Shown: one piece after another, positions 1 through 31,170 of the stretch | Position numbering within the stretch: the stretch's first letter is position 1 | How the letters are laid out: every line of letters begins with the position of its first letter | NCBI GenBank assembly: GCA_054601695.1 | Contig: BAAHQB010000054.1 | Coordinates: forward strand, 186,001-250,000 | DNA: 64,000 nt | Direction of reading: 5' to 3' | Source: Amorphochlora amoebiformis | Taxonomy: Eukaryota > Cercozoa > Chlorarachniophyceae | Notes under the pieces: model-generated | What the model saw: only the letters and a program-made list of their open reading frames with translations | Told to the model about the DNA's origin: nothing | Database searches by the model: none | Translations under genes and position numbers: made by a program

Positions 1-191
1 TTGCCCGCCTCCCACACACCACCAAAGCGCGTTGGAATGTAAGGAAATGTATTCTAAAACGTCGCGACGTTTCGAAAAAAAGCCGCTCACCTTTTGCCAA
101 CCGAGCTAATAAACGCTTTGTTCTCCCCAGTCTCAACTTCCGGCTCCTCCAGGGATTCTTCCTCGCGCTCTAGGGACGATCCGGACCCCAT
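1..191 (-). CDS. First exon of a gene leaving the left edge (partial)
   Basis: Minus-strand ATG at 191 opens a 33-codon exon (191 down to 91) ending AAAAG|GTGAGC, a strong 5' splice site. The peptide begins MGSGSSLEREEESLEEPEV and is very acidic. Gly2 followed by Ser/Gly is a typical N-myristoylation context, so membrane anchoring is possible. A second exon may follow after a 37-nt intron (acceptor TTTTAG at about 49-54), keeping phase, but that is weak. The ATG lies 128 bp from the ATG of the plus-strand gene at 320, so the two could share a promoter. Function not recognised; the rest is outside the window. Confidence 0.5.
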
Positions 192-319
192 CCCTTGTCG
201 TGTGGGCGATAAATTAGTAAATTAGGCGATACTAGAGGGTAATATTATGTCTAATACCAAAGCTAGAGTATTAGAGGTTAAAACCAATATATTACAGGTC
301 AGATTGCCACGTGTACCGC

Positions 320-808
320 ATGGTCGGAGGGGCGCATCGGATTGCTGTGGTCATCCTAAGCTTGGGGGCAGTCTTATTCTATGAATTTGCAGTTGTAAGA
401 AAGACTGCAGATATCAAGAAGACCGTGGTCATTAACTTTCTTTTTTTTTTAATTTATTTTTCGGCATATCTTTGCGGGTGGGGTGTTTGGGTGATGAGAG
501 GGTTGGTTGACTCATACATTGTGTAACAGCGTTTGGAGAATGTAGGGCTTTGTGAGGCGGTGGTATGTTGGCTATCGGTATGGACACATATGTTGTTTGT
601 GTATGAATAGTATGTATGTGTTTATATGTATGGCTATTTTGATATAATATGTTTAGATATTTGATATGTGAGACTTGAAAAATGAGTATGTGTATGTCTC
701 TCTCTCTTATTCTAGCACACGCACACACACACACACACACGCATATATATATATATATATATATGTGTGTATATATGTGTACGTATACATACAAATAAAT
801 ATATATAT

Positions 809-858
<50 letters not shown>

Positions 859-886
859 ACATACGTACTAAATGTCTACATAAAAC

Positions 887-935
<49 letters not shown>

Positions 936-1020
936 TACTATTTCTATGTAGAATAGATGTATTTGTAATATAAATGTATGTATACGTATATATATATATA
1001 TATACATAAGTACACATATG

Positions 1021-1070
<50 letters not shown>

Positions 1071-1146
1071 ATATGTACGTTATCATACACACACGATTAT
1101 ATAAATAATTACACACATTTAAAAATCTGCACACACGCATTTATAT

Positions 1147-1191
<45 letters not shown>

Positions 1192-1246
1192 ATATATATA
1201 TACATATATATTATATAACATATATATATAAATACACATACATATA

Positions 1247-1291
<45 letters not shown>

Positions 1292-1606
1292 TCAACGTAC
1301 TTATACACACATACATAGATATACACCTATCCATACCAGGACGGACATACAGAGCCCTTATCCCGTAAGGGTTGTTACAAAATACCATCTCGTTATAGGT
1401 AATTTGGCCTAAGCTAACCTAACCTTATCCACGCCGACCCTAATCGTGAGACATGTACATCTGCCCTCATCCTCTCGTTATCCAAGCCTTCGGTGAACAC
1501 GCTCATATATCTCGATCTTGATTCGACTCTCTTTGTCCCCTCTCTCTCTCTCTCTCTCTGCGAATTTGCGTGTTTTATGTGTATGTATGTAGATAATGGC
1601 ATGTTA

Positions 1607-1646
<40 letters not shown>

Positions 1647-1746
1647 GGATAAATATGTGCATCTTTTTACACATTATTATATTCATATCTAAATACTCAT
1701 CAGGATTGGTATTAGCACCTTCGTAGGCCATCGGTAGCGCTATATA

Positions 1747-1801
<55 letters not shown>

Positions 1802-1835
1802 AATATTTTATATATATGTATATATGTCACGGTGA

Positions 1836-1871
<36 letters not shown>

Positions 1872-1876
1872 TTGTA

Positions 1877-1921
<45 letters not shown>

Positions 1922-1957
1922 AATATATATATAAAAAAAAATATGTGTGTGTGTACA

Positions 1958-1989
<32 letters not shown>

Positions 1990-2556
1990 AATATATATAC
2001 ACATATGATCTATATCTATTATATATATATATATACACACATATATATATATATATATATAATATATGTACATATGTATAAACCCCAACTTAAACTCCAA
2101 CAGTACTAAATCACCCTCCTCTCCTCTCTCACTCTCTCACTCTCTCGCTTTCTCACCCTGCCGTACCATGTCTTCCCCATTTCTTTTTTAGTGTTTTTGC
2201 CTAAACTCAACCAATCCTAAACCCAGATTCCGAGCGCACACGTGTACGAACCCTGATCGTCCCAATGTAGTTGTAACTGACTGTTGGAGAGATACTATGG
2301 CACTTCGAAACTTGGGAGTTTTGTGTCTTGTGGGGGTGAATGGAGGATTGAGTATAGTTTGGGATGTTTTGTGCAATACGTGTATATATATGTGTGTGTT
2401 ATATATTCATTTGTGTATGTGTTATATTTATAAACATAAATTGATATATAATATATATATGTAAATATATATATATATATATGCATATATATGTATATAG
2501 ATATATTTATATATCATAAAACCTGTCAAATACATGTGTATATATATACATATGTA

Positions 2557-2634
<78 letters not shown>

Positions 2635-2665
2635 TCTTTCTACCTGTAAATAACACACATATAAC

Positions 2666-2719
<54 letters not shown>

Positions 2720-2771
2720 ATATATTATATATTTATTATATATATGTTATATATATATGTTAATATATATG

Positions 2772-2810
<39 letters not shown>

Positions 2811-2843
2811 ATATATATATATATATATATATACATACATATA

Positions 2844-2885
<42 letters not shown>

Positions 2886-3499
2886 CACACATACCTACCC
2901 ACATATTAACCCATATTCACCCCTACTCCCTACCCTTACCACAAATAATAACCCCAACCGCAACCCTAACCTTAACGCTAACCCTAACCCTAACCGTAAC
3001 CCTAGCTACAACCTAACCCAATACTAACCAATACCCATCTATCTCCGCAACGACAACAAAACAGTCCTGACCCAAACCCTAAACCTAACCCGAAACCCAA
3101 CCCTAACCGTAACCCTAACCCTAACCCTAACCCTAACCCTCATGCCCACAACACCCCATCTCACCACCATTCAACACCCCCATCAGCACGATCTGCTGTT
3201 ATCCCAAACAGCACTATAGCCCCACCCAGTGGAGGAGTCAATGGTCCTGGGACTAAGACATGCTGAATAATCTGATCCTAACCCTAACCCTAACCCTCCG
3301 GAAGCCTAGACCCAAAGCTAACCCTAACCTAAACCGAATTTCAAGCCTAATCTTAGGAATTTAGCCGAGAAATCCTCCTCGAAGTAACGGATGGGCGGGA
3401 TACGTATCGAATAGGGGACCCAACCACTCCTGGTAACGACAATTTCAGAAGAGTTCTGGAATACAGAGATATTTTGATGTTTATGGGTGTGTTATACGT

Positions 3500-3530
<31 letters not shown>

Positions 3531-3621
3531 TTCAGAAGGGTTCTGGAATACAGAGATATTTTGATGTTTATGGGTGTGTTATATATATATATATATGTAT
3601 GTATATATATATATATGTATG

Positions 3622-3662
<41 letters not shown>

Positions 3663-3733
3663 TTCAGAAGGGTTCTGGAATACAGAGATATTTTGATGTT
3701 TATGGGTGTGTTATATATATATATATATGTATG

Positions 3734-3800
<67 letters not shown>

Positions 3801-3831
3801 TATACTTTAATACATACAAAGAGAAAACTCT

Positions 3832-3916
<85 letters not shown>

Positions 3917-3971
3917 CAGAAGGGTTCTGGAATACAGAGATATTTTGATGTTTATGGGTGTGTTATATATA

Positions 3972-4041
<70 letters not shown>

Positions 4042-4109
4042 TTCAGAAGGGTTCTGGAATACAGAGATATTTTGATGTTTATGGGTGTGTTATATATATA
4101 TATATATAC

Positions 4110-4146
<37 letters not shown>

Positions 4147-4447
4147 TATATATATCTAGATCCCTCTCTTCATCTCACAAGCATATATGTAAAATTCCAT
4201 CTCTCCAATGGGCGATGTATGGCATATGAAATAGTTGATTGCTAATAACAGTAGAAGCTTGCATAATTGCCATGGAAGTGAGAATGTATACGAGCAAGGA
4301 TGTGTGTAGTGGCGGTAGACGTCTTATATTGATAAGGTTTACCAACCTTGGGGCCTATCTGTGAGACGAAATTTGTATGTATTGTTTTACATGTATGTGT
4401 GTATAATATATAATATGAATATATTTATGGATGTATATATATGTATG

Positions 4448-4478
<31 letters not shown>

Positions 4479-4657
4479 GTATCTATATATATATATATAT
4501 ATATGAAAATGTATATATATATATATATGCATATACATATATATATATATATATTATATATATATATATATATTATAGATGTGATGGGTCCTGAGGGAAT
4601 GGAGAGGTATTATATACAGCATATAATACCCTATCTCAAAAGGTAGATGTATGTATA

Positions 4658-4688
<31 letters not shown>

Positions 4689-4826
4689 ATTGTATATACG
4701 TATATAAACATACATGTATTATATAATTATATATATATATATACATGTATATATATATATATATATTATGTATAAATATGAATTAGAAGAGGTTATATAT
4801 ACGCACATATATATATATATATATAT

Positions 4827-4867
<41 letters not shown>

Positions 4868-5023
4868 ACACACATACACACAAACACATATACCCTACTA
4901 ACCCTATTCACAGGATGTGATATAACAGTATTTCGGTATACATATATACACACCTATTTATATACTTTCGTACATAATACATATACATATATACATACCC
5001 ACATACATACATATATTATACAT

Positions 5024-5062
<39 letters not shown>

Positions 5063-5218
5063 CTAACCATATGTATAGGATTCGGTACGAAAGTATTTTA
5101 GGTATATCTGCCTTTCTTCTCATCCTTATTCCTCTCCCGAGACCCCCTCCCCCGAAAAGCTTGCGCGAATTTTTCAAAGGAATTTTTATTTTGCCGGACT
5201 TTCGGGCTATATGGGGAG
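320..5218 (+). CDS. Nine-exon gene, N-terminal membrane anchor, unknown function
   Basis: Proposed exons: 320-394, 1340-1398, 1704-1733, 2227-2335, 3357-3490, 4252-4277, 4337-4360, 4579-4642, 5160-5218. Phases agree across every join, giving about 193 codons without a stop. The N-terminus ([20 protein letters not shown]) is a signal anchor, followed by Cys-containing segments such as [19 protein letters not shown]. The best-supported exons are 3357-3490 ([20 protein letters not shown]) and 4579-4642 ([20 protein letters not shown]). Exon 2 could instead begin at 2192, after a strong TTTTTTAG acceptor in the same frame. Small islands at about 4914 and 5067 have TACTAAC-like branch sites and might be further exons. 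No terminal exon was identified. Introns are mainly (TA)n. No family recognised. Confidence 0.55.
700..1320. repeat. Representative (TA)n satellite with (CA)n islands
   Basis: Alternating TA interrupted by GTATG, CACA and short unique words. Similar DNA fills most of 1740-2080, 2440-2890, 5240-6700, 6850-7380, 11730-12300, 13690-14950, 16160-18780, 19660-20750, 21750-23370, 25450-27000, 28500-29000, 31170-33620, 34210-37660, 39540-41340, 44340-45130, 46360-48270, 49230-50520 and 54540-59160. It is intronic wherever a gene model spans it. Confidence 0.95.
3229..3280 (+). repeat. Conserved telomere-associated motif, copy 1 of 8
   Basis: GTGGAGGAGTCAATGGTCC followed by TGGGACTAAGACATGCTG and AATAATCTGATCCTAACCC. 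Related copies: 10678-10735 (with a CT insertion), 15809-15852, 18934-18978, 35533-35583, 45283-45332, 46111-46152 and, inverted, 62461-62500. All are embedded in telomere-type repeats. Confidence 0.95.
3439..4094 (+). repeat. Five copies of an exon 3' end plus donor, joined by (TA)n
   Basis: A 56-bp block beginning ACAATTTCAGAAG and ending GTGTGTTATA occurs at about 3439, 3526, 3659, 3912 and 4037, each followed by (TA)n. The first copy is the 3' end of coding exon 3357-3490 with its 5' splice site; it alone has unique sequence upstream. Copies 2-5 share GGG where copy 1 has GAG, so they descend from a later duplicate. They lie in the downstream intron. Confidence 0.9.
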
Positions 5219-5301
5219 GTTGGATATATATGTATATATATATTATTTATATATATATATATATATAATATTATATGTATATATATATATATATATGTAT
5301 G

Positions 5302-5334
<33 letters not shown>

Positions 5335-5386
5335 ATATATATATATATATATATCTGTATGTATATATGACGTACGTAAGTGTGTG

Positions 5387-5418
<32 letters not shown>

Positions 5419-5499
5419 ATATATTATATATATATATATATGTGAACGTTACATTATATATATATATATATATATGTGTGTGTGAACGTTACATTATAC

Positions 5500-5537
<38 letters not shown>

Positions 5538-5565
5538 ATTCATATTCTTTAAATTTATACATATG

Positions 5566-5600
<35 letters not shown>

Positions 5601-5647
5601 TTCATTGCATAATATTATATAATGTATGCTTATTTTTAATATTATAC

Positions 5648-5684
<37 letters not shown>

Positions 5685-5752
5685 GATATACGTTGTGTAA
5701 ATATGTAATTGTATTGATGTAATATATATGTATACATACATTTATATATGTA

Positions 5753-5818
<66 letters not shown>

Positions 5819-5897
5819 CGTAAATTATATATATATATATATATGCATATATTTATACGTGTAAAGTAATATACATATATATACAGATATACATATT

Positions 5898-5972
<75 letters not shown>

Positions 5973-5992
5973 TGAATATATTTAAATAAAGT
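5219..5992. repeat. (TA)n-rich spacer with no exon seen
   Basis: Mostly (TA)n with short (TG)n runs. A GTGAACGTTACATTATA unit occurs at about 5441 and 5482. I see no convincing exon; an unrecognised terminal exon of the upstream gene could lie here. Confidence 0.6.
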
Positions 5993-10724
<4,732 letters not shown>

Positions 10725-10868
10725 TCTGGTCCTAATGCTTAGGGTCGTGGTGGTGGTGTGAGGGAAATGGTTCTCGCGTATGGATGCATGCTGTTGGCCT
10801 TGTTGGCCTTCTTTTTGTCCATTTTTGTAATATGTTTTTTAAAAAAAAAAAAAAGAATTAATGATTAT

Positions 10869-10954
10869 GACAGTGGGAGAGGGAGAGAGAGAGGGAGAGA
10901 GAGAGGGAGAGAGGGAGAGAGGGAGAGAGAGAGAGGGAGAGAAAGAGAGAGAGG

Positions 10955-11003
<49 letters not shown>

Positions 11004-11117
11004 AGAGAGGAGGGAGAGAGAGGGTGAGGGAGAGAGAGAAGGGGAGAGGGAGAGAGAGAGAGAGCGAGGGAGAGAGAGAGAGAGAGAGGGAGAGAGAGGG
11101 AGAGAGGGAGAGAGAGC

Positions 11118-11156
<39 letters not shown>

Positions 11157-11245
11157 GGAGAGAGAGAGAGAGAGAGGGAGAGAGAGAGAGAGAGGGAGAG
11201 AGAGAGAGAGAGGGAGGGGGAGAGAGAGAGAGGGAAATAGAGAGG

Positions 11246-11279
<34 letters not shown>

Positions 11280-11359
11280 GAGGAGAGAGAGAGGAGAGAG
11301 AGAGGGAGGGAGAGGGAGAGAGAGAGAGAGAGAGAGCGGAGAAAGAGAGAGAGAGAGAC
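10869..11359 (+). repeat. 490-bp purine (GA/GGGAGA)n tract
   Basis: Polypurine on the plus strand with mixed GA, GGGA and GAAA units; able to form H-DNA. Immediately upstream (10767-10860) a short frame encodes a hydrophobic segment followed by poly-Lys (MVLAYGCMLLALLAFFL), but both of two frames are hydrophobic there and no exon is assigned. Confidence 0.95.
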
Positions 11360-11425
11360 AAATACAGATCGGCAAAACGCGAAAGTTGTAACCTAAATCT
11401 TGACCATTACTAGTATGGGGGAACT

Positions 11426-19890
<8,465 letters not shown>

Positions 19891-20029
19891 CGTGAGAATA
19901 TGTGTATATATGTATATATGTATATATTATACATTATATATATATATATAATATATACATATATACATATATACACATGCACTCAGCGTGCGATTTTTAA
20001 GCAAAGCTTTGTTGTTTATTTACCTGTAG

Positions 20030-20063
<34 letters not shown>

Positions 20064-20079
20064 AGAATATGTGTATATA

Positions 20080-20149
<70 letters not shown>

Positions 20150-20230
20150 GTATAAGTAGATATAATGTATATATATCTATATATATGTGTATATATATGT
20201 AGATATTTATGTGTACATGTGTAAATTTAC

Positions 20231-20266
<36 letters not shown>

Positions 20267-20314
20267 ATATATTTGTATATGTACGTATGTATATAGGTAT
20301 ATATGTGTGTATAT

Positions 20315-20395
<81 letters not shown>

Positions 20396-20411
20396 ATATA
20401 TATTAATATAT

Positions 20412-20442
<31 letters not shown>

Positions 20443-20562
20443 ATTATGAGGGTATGATTGTTGTAAGACTTATATTAGATATATTTATGCAATATGTAAA
20501 TTTATAGATGTATATATGCATACATGTGCATATAATATATATCATATTTATATATATATATC

Positions 20563-20608
<46 letters not shown>

Positions 20609-20765
20609 GTGTGTACATGAATATATATATGTACATAAATAAATATTTACGTGCATATACAATACGAATATTACATATATATATATATATATATGATGTA
20701 TATTTATAATATGTATATATATATATATCATAGTATATAAAAACATGTATATAAACTATACATAG

Positions 20766-20891
20766 GTGGCACATTGTGATTTTCCAGCTAATAGTAGCGC
20801 CGGAGGTTTGGGTACCTCGATGGACACATTTAGGCATAAACGTAGACTCATAGCCGGCGATGGTATGCGTATGCAAAAATGTTTGTACTAG
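20766..20891 (+). CDS. Possible terminal exon, 41 codons (strand uncertain)
   Basis: After a TACATAG acceptor, an open frame encodes VAHCDFPANSSAGGLGTSM and ends with KCLY and TAG. The opposite strand also has a plausible start exon here (MSLRLCLNVSIE before GTACCC). Not recognised. No partner exon is firm: a minimal ATGATTGTT|GTAAGA at about 20453 would fit in phase. Confidence 0.3.
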   Translation: MAHCDFPANSSAGGLGTSMDTFRHKRRLIAGDGMRMQKCLY

Positions 20892-21433
20892 TAAAAATTT
20901 ACTTCACGAAAATACCTAAATATATACGAGATATACCCGATTCAACCAAGAAATATTACCGTATAATAATAATAAGAACAATATTACAAGTATTAAGTGA
21001 CATATACTATTATAATTACAGGAACACTAAAATTATTGCAGTAAGTTAAAAGAGTTAGTGTTTAGAAAAGTAGACAATGATGTAATCTAGGTAATAATAC
21101 ATTGTACTAATACGGTTACCAGTATGTGTATATTACCAATATGTACTCTAGATATTTTGTAATAATACAATGTACTACAGTATGTATACATTACCAATAT
21201 ATACTGTAGATATTTATTATGCTCATTCATACTTCTTACTAGACACATTAATGTATTCTAATATATCCAGCCCTACCAGTACTATCGCATACCTAGCATA
21301 CGACCGCCAGTCCTCACATATGTATTTGGCGCCATTTAGGCGAAATTAATCAGTTAAAACTCGTAACGAAACTTTCTTCAGTGATGTTACGTATATTAAC
21401 TAAGTTAAAACTTGTTTCAGTGATGTCACACGT

Positions 21434-21473
<40 letters not shown>

Positions 21474-21520
21474 CTAAGTAAGCAATCATTCTTATCCCCA
21501 GGTTGCAGTGGTTAGAAAGC
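20892..21520. other. AT-rich intergenic DNA with short duplications
   Basis: No exon seen. Diverged direct repeats: about 60 bp around AATACAATGTACTACAGTATG (21100 and 21165) and about 40 bp ending CAGTGATGT (21355 and 21400). Its right end is the 3' flank of the FKBP gene. Confidence 0.5.
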
Positions 21521-22560
21521 CTAATTGATACCCAAAAGCTCAACATCGAATACCTGATGTACGAACACATATAGAGCTAATGTTATATCTACAGTCACCA
21601 GAGCTGGGGAGTTAGAAAGGTGAGAAGAGAGGTAGGGAGAGGGAGGGTTATACAAGGGTCGCTCCTCCGGGAATCTTGGGACCACTGCCGACTTCACCTG
21701 ATGTGTTTGCGTGTGTGTTTTAATGTAAAGAATGTGTACAATAGAATATGTATGTGTATATGATTTGGATTATTGATATATGGTTGATATATATGTATAT
21801 ATATATATATATAATCATATATATATATTTGTATTTATATATACACATATATATATATATCTATATATATATATATATGTACATTATATATATATATATA
21901 TATAAATATACATGTATATATATATTATATATATATATATATATCCTAACAATTTGTATGTACAAATTTATATATATATATATATATATGTATTCTATAT
22001 AATTAGATTTATTTTAAGTAAATATATATATATTTATATATATATTACTATATATATATATATAATATATACACACACACACATATATATATATATATTT
22101 ATATATATATATATATATATATCCACACATATTATACAAACAACTACCTATATATTACATACCTTTCATGTATAACTTCCTTTGCATACAAAATAAAAAT
22201 GCGTATGCCGCTTCGAACATGTGTTATGGAGGAGCAGGGTATATATACTTACCGTAGCCCATATCGGAAGGGATGGTAAGACGTCGACGCTCTCCAACGC
22301 ACATGCCTAACACATATCAACATAGATATATACATATATATATATACATATATAAAAAATATGTATATATATATTTACACACATATATATATATATATAT
22401 ATATATGTGCATCTAAACATATATCAAAATGAATCTTTACTCAGAGCTATTGCCTAAATTTGTACGTCACGTGTACGGATATTTAATTGACATATGTTAT
22501 TTTACATATAGATATATATATGTAAATAAACATATATACAAATTTGTACATATATATCTG

Positions 22561-22600
<40 letters not shown>

Positions 22601-22707
22601 TATGTACATATATGTATACATGTGTATATTTGTATATATATATATATACATTTGTATATATATATATATTTATATATATATATATATATTTATATAATAT
22701 AAGCATT

Positions 22708-22752
<45 letters not shown>

Positions 22753-22765
22753 TTTATATATATAT

Positions 22766-22812
<47 letters not shown>

Positions 22813-23002
22813 TATGCATATAACTGTAAAGGTATTCCACACATGCATACGTATAAATATATTTTATCATATATTTCATAAGATAATAGTAAGTAATTAC
22901 TCAATTACACATTTGTCTAGTATACGTGCATGCACATATATATTTATATATATGCATCACGTATGTATATATACACATATATGTATATTATATACATAAT
23001 AA

Positions 23003-23079
<77 letters not shown>

Positions 23080-23093
23080 GTCTATACACACAC

Positions 23094-23127
<34 letters not shown>

Positions 23128-23208
23128 TTAACAATATATATATATATATATATAGATTGATGTATGCATATGTTTTTACATGCACACATATTTATGCATT
23201 CAAGTTCC

Positions 23209-23239
<31 letters not shown>

Positions 23240-23314
23240 TACATGTATAAGTATAATATATAGAGTATACATACATATTTTTGTGTATTTATATACATAC
23301 ACACACACACATAT

Positions 23315-23358
<44 letters not shown>

Positions 23359-24189
23359 TATATGTATATTAGAACGTATATACACCTGTCGCCCCCCTAA
23401 CACCCCTACATACACACATTTAGACACCCTGTATGCATACTTCAACATACAGTAAATACGAATGTTTTCATTTACACGCCAAGGGCACAGGCTCTCAGGA
23501 CCCGAAACTTACATTTATTTTCAAAAATGACACGCATTAACAAATTTTGGGGTTGAGGTATTTGGAAACTGATCATCAATCTGTCAAACCTTTGAGTCCA
23601 TTGTCCCATCCCCTGATAACCATTCCTTGACCGAGCGTGAAGTCAAACGGCTACACACACGAAAATCACAAAGAATACAATACAAAGCGGGTCATCATCC
23701 AACCTACGCTATGCTTTCATCAGAATTATGCTTTCATCAGAATTATCTCTTACAGATCCGCGGGAGACACTCGAATCGAACACCTGCCCATCAGCACGTG
23801 TCCACCCGGTGTACTGAACAGAAAGAAATAGCACAACGGAAATAATCAGGGATATTTTCGCGCTGAATCAGATCCAGATTATCATCAAGATCGATCTCAC
23901 GTGCATCGAGAGCTTGTCACCAGACTTAGACTTTTGCGGACATGTCTCCGGGCGCTTCAAGACGCCGATGCGGAGCTTGGCGTCATGGGCAAGGTTTCCA
24001 CGGGCTGTCATTCGGACACAACATATCCTTTTCAGCCGATTCCGCAGCCGATATCGTACTCTTTGCGGCAGATATTCGCACACAGGTAGGAACTAATCCG
24101 CAAATATTACCTTTTTTAGGCTCATCAGGGTCGCTGAAGGCACATACGAGCCCGATCAGGGCGATGATCGCGATAGCTGACGCACGCAT
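21521..24189 (-). CDS. FKBP2-like peptidyl-prolyl cis-trans isomerase, secretory
   Basis: Seven exons on the minus strand: 24111-24189, 23901-24004, 23754-23813, 23590-23650, 22253-22306, 21654-21697, 21521-21553. They total 435 nt (144 aa plus stop). All introns are GT-AG and all phases agree. Residues 1-19 are a signal peptide ([17 protein letters not shown]). Residues 37-144 align by memory with FKBP2/FKBP13: [20 protein letters not shown], then [39 protein letters not shown]. The active-site positions of the FKBP fold are present (Tyr62, Phe73, Asp74, Phe83, Val92, Ile93, Trp96, Tyr119, Phe136). Cys48 and Cys104 match the disulfide pair of FKBP2. It should catalyse proline isomerisation in the ER lumen; no KDEL-type tail. 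Introns of 87, 100, 103, 106, 555 and 1283 nt; the two largest are expanded by (TA)n. Length matches the family (about 142 aa). Confidence 0.95.
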
Positions 24190-24318
24190 CTCCAAAGCCG
24201 AAAAGTTTGAAAGTCATTTAGCCACGTGTGCGTACCAACACACGTGTTCTTGCGTGACCAAGGGTTATATCACACCGTACACGTGCTCGAAAGTCGAGAT
24301 CCGAGTGGATGCAGGCAG
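24190..24318. promoter_or_regulatory. Divergent promoter with three CACGTG palindromes
   Basis: The 129 bp between two divergent start codons contain CACGTG at 24223, 24241 and 24280. CACGTG is the classical E-box/G-box core bound by bHLH or bZIP factors in other eukaryotes; three within 63 bp is unlikely by chance. A role here is inference. Confidence 0.4.
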
Positions 24319-28148
<3,830 letters not shown>

Positions 28149-28384
28149 TGACCACACCCAACAACTACTCTTAGCACTATTACCCCTACAACTGCCGTCA
28201 AATTTTGAATTTAAAATTGCGCGGGCTACTCTACGCTACCTCTAACCCTATCCCTAACCCTAACCCTAACCCTAACCCTAACCCTAATCCTAACCAGTCT
28301 AAACCTTACGCCTAACTTCGGTCTACACCCGAACCGTAGCCCTAATGGTTGAATAATGGCAGATAGTGATGTAATTATACCCAG

Positions 28385-28840
28385 ATTCCGATAACTATAC
28401 CGAGTCAAGAGGAGATTCGAGGGATATTTCGGAAAACGGTAAATTAGCTAAAAGACATCTCTGACACGTGTGCTGGGGCTACATATGAATGTGTCATATA
28501 TTGCGTGTGTATGTATGTGCGGATGTGTATGTGTATGTGTGTGTGTGTGTATGTGTATGTATGAAGATATGTATGTATGTATGTATATATATATATATAT
28601 ATATACGATATAAATATAAATATACATATAATTATGAATATAAATATAAATATAAGTATAAATATAAATATAAATGTGAATACATATATAAATATACATA
28701 TAAATATGAATATACACATAAATATAATTATAAATATAAATAAAAATATAAATATAAATATACTATAATATGTATATATATATATATATCTATATATACA
28801 TATATGCGTGTGTAAATATACATGTGTATGTATGCATCCA

Positions 28841-28879
<39 letters not shown>

Positions 28880-28915
28880 TATACATTTATATCTATATAG
28901 TATTAACACATATAC

Positions 28916-28986
<71 letters not shown>

Positions 28987-29171
28987 AGGAATACATGGCC
29001 CAAGCCATCCCTATTCTCCAAAAAACCGCCGGGGTCATTTTCCGTTACCTAACCCTAACCCTAACCCTAACCCTAACCCTAACCCTAACCCTAACCTAAC
29101 CCTATATATATAAATATGTATATATATGCATATATATATATATATACATACATATAAAAGTATACATATAT

Positions 29172-29260
<89 letters not shown>

Positions 29261-29267
29261 TACATAC

Positions 29268-29319
<52 letters not shown>

Positions 29320-29714
29320 CACATCCATTTCGCAACCCCAATGGATTAGGTTCTCCCAACTCGCGTCATCACAGAAACCACAGACCTAAAGGTATATAAT
29401 CTAAGACTAAACTATCCCTAACCTCAAGCTATATCATCTATCTAAGACCAGACTATCCCTAACTTCAACCTGGAGCCAGAGATCAAGAAATGAACATGGA
29501 TTGGACGGAGAGGAGAGTAGGAGGGAGAGGGGAGAGAGAGGGAGAGAGAGAGAGAGAGAAGAGAGAGTAAGAGAGAGAGAGAGAGAGAAGAGAGAGTGAG
29601 AGAGAGGAAGAGATAGATAGATAGATACAGAGAAGAGAGAGAGGGAGAGAGAGAGAGGTGAGAGAGTGAGAGAGTGAGAGAAGAGAGAAAGAGAGAGAGG
29701 AGAGGGAGAGGGAG

Positions 29715-29757
<43 letters not shown>

Positions 29758-30010
29758 GAAGAGATAGATAGATAGATAGATAGATAGAGAGAGAGATTGA
29801 GAGAAAAAAGAGAGAGTGAGAGAAGAAAGAAAGAGAGAGGGGAGAGAGAGGGAAGAGAGAGAGAGAGAGAGAAGAGAGAGTGAGAGAGGGGAAGAGATAG
29901 ATAGAGATATAGAGATAGAGAGAGAGAGAGAGAGAGAAAAGAAAGAGAGAGAAGAGAGAAGAAAGAGAGAGAAGAGAGAAAGAGAGATAGGAGAGAGAGA
30001 GGGAAGAGAT

Positions 30011-30041
<31 letters not shown>

Positions 30042-30144
30042 AGAGAGAGAGGAAAGAGATAGATAGAGAGAGAAGAGAGAGAGAGAGAGAGAGATAGAGA
30101 GAGAGATAGGGAGAGGAGAGAGAGAGGAAAGGGATAGATAGATG

Positions 30145-30181
<37 letters not shown>

Positions 30182-31170
30182 ACCCTAACTGTAACCCTAA
30201 CAGTAACCCCAACAGTAACCCTAACAGTAACCCTAACAGTAACCCTAACCCTAACCCTAACCCTAACCCTAACAGTAACCCTAACAGTAACCCTAACAGT
30301 AACCCTAACAGTAACCCTAAAAGTAACCCTAACAGTAACCCCTAATAGTAACCCTAAAAGTAACCCTAACAGTAACCCTAACAGTAACCCTAACAGTAAC
30401 CCTAACAGTAACCCTAATAATAACCCTAACAGTAGCCCTAACAGTAGCCCTAACAGTAACTCTAACAGAAACCCCTAACCCTAACCCTAACAGTAACCCT
30501 AACAGTAACCCTAACAGTAACCCTAACAGTAACCCTAACAGTAACCCTAACAGTAACCCTAATAGTAACCCTAACAGTAACCCTAACAGTAACCCTAACC
30601 CTAACCCTAACCCTAACAGTAACCCTAACAGTATAGCCCTAACAGTAACCTTAACCCTAACCCTAACCCAACCCTAACAGTTACGCTAACAGTAACCATA
30701 ACAGAAACCCTAACAGTAACCCTAACCCTAACCCTAACCCTAACAGTAACCCTAACAGTAACCCTAACAGTAGCCCTAATAGTAGCCCTAACAGTAACCC
30801 TAATAGTAACCCTAACCCTAACCCTAACAGTAACCCTAACAGTAACCCTAACAGTAACCCTAACAGTAACCCTAACAGTAACCCTAACAGTAACCCTAAC
30901 AGTAACCCTAACAGTAACCCTAACAGTAACCCTAACAGTAACCCTAATAGTAACCCTAATAGTAACCCTAACAGTAACCCTAAAAGTAACCCTAACAGTA
31001 ACCCTAACAGTAACCCTAATAGTAACCCTAACAGTAACCCTAACAGTAACCCTAACAGTAACCCTAACTGTAACCCTAACAGTAGCCCTAACAGTACCCT
31101 AACAGTAAGCCTAACCCTTAGGAGGTATCCAAGTGGGCATGCGGGCTAGATGTAAAGAAGGTGGGTGTGT

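Noticed and set aside
675-1400. Long Tyr/Ile reading frames on both strands
   Set aside because: They are direct translations of (TA)n and (GTATA)n. The same artefact recurs throughout the window and carries no codon or domain signal.
10839-11413. Ser/Leu and Arg/Glu/Gly reading frames
   Set aside because: Translation of the GA tract; no splice logic or unique sequence. The same applies to 29442-30345.
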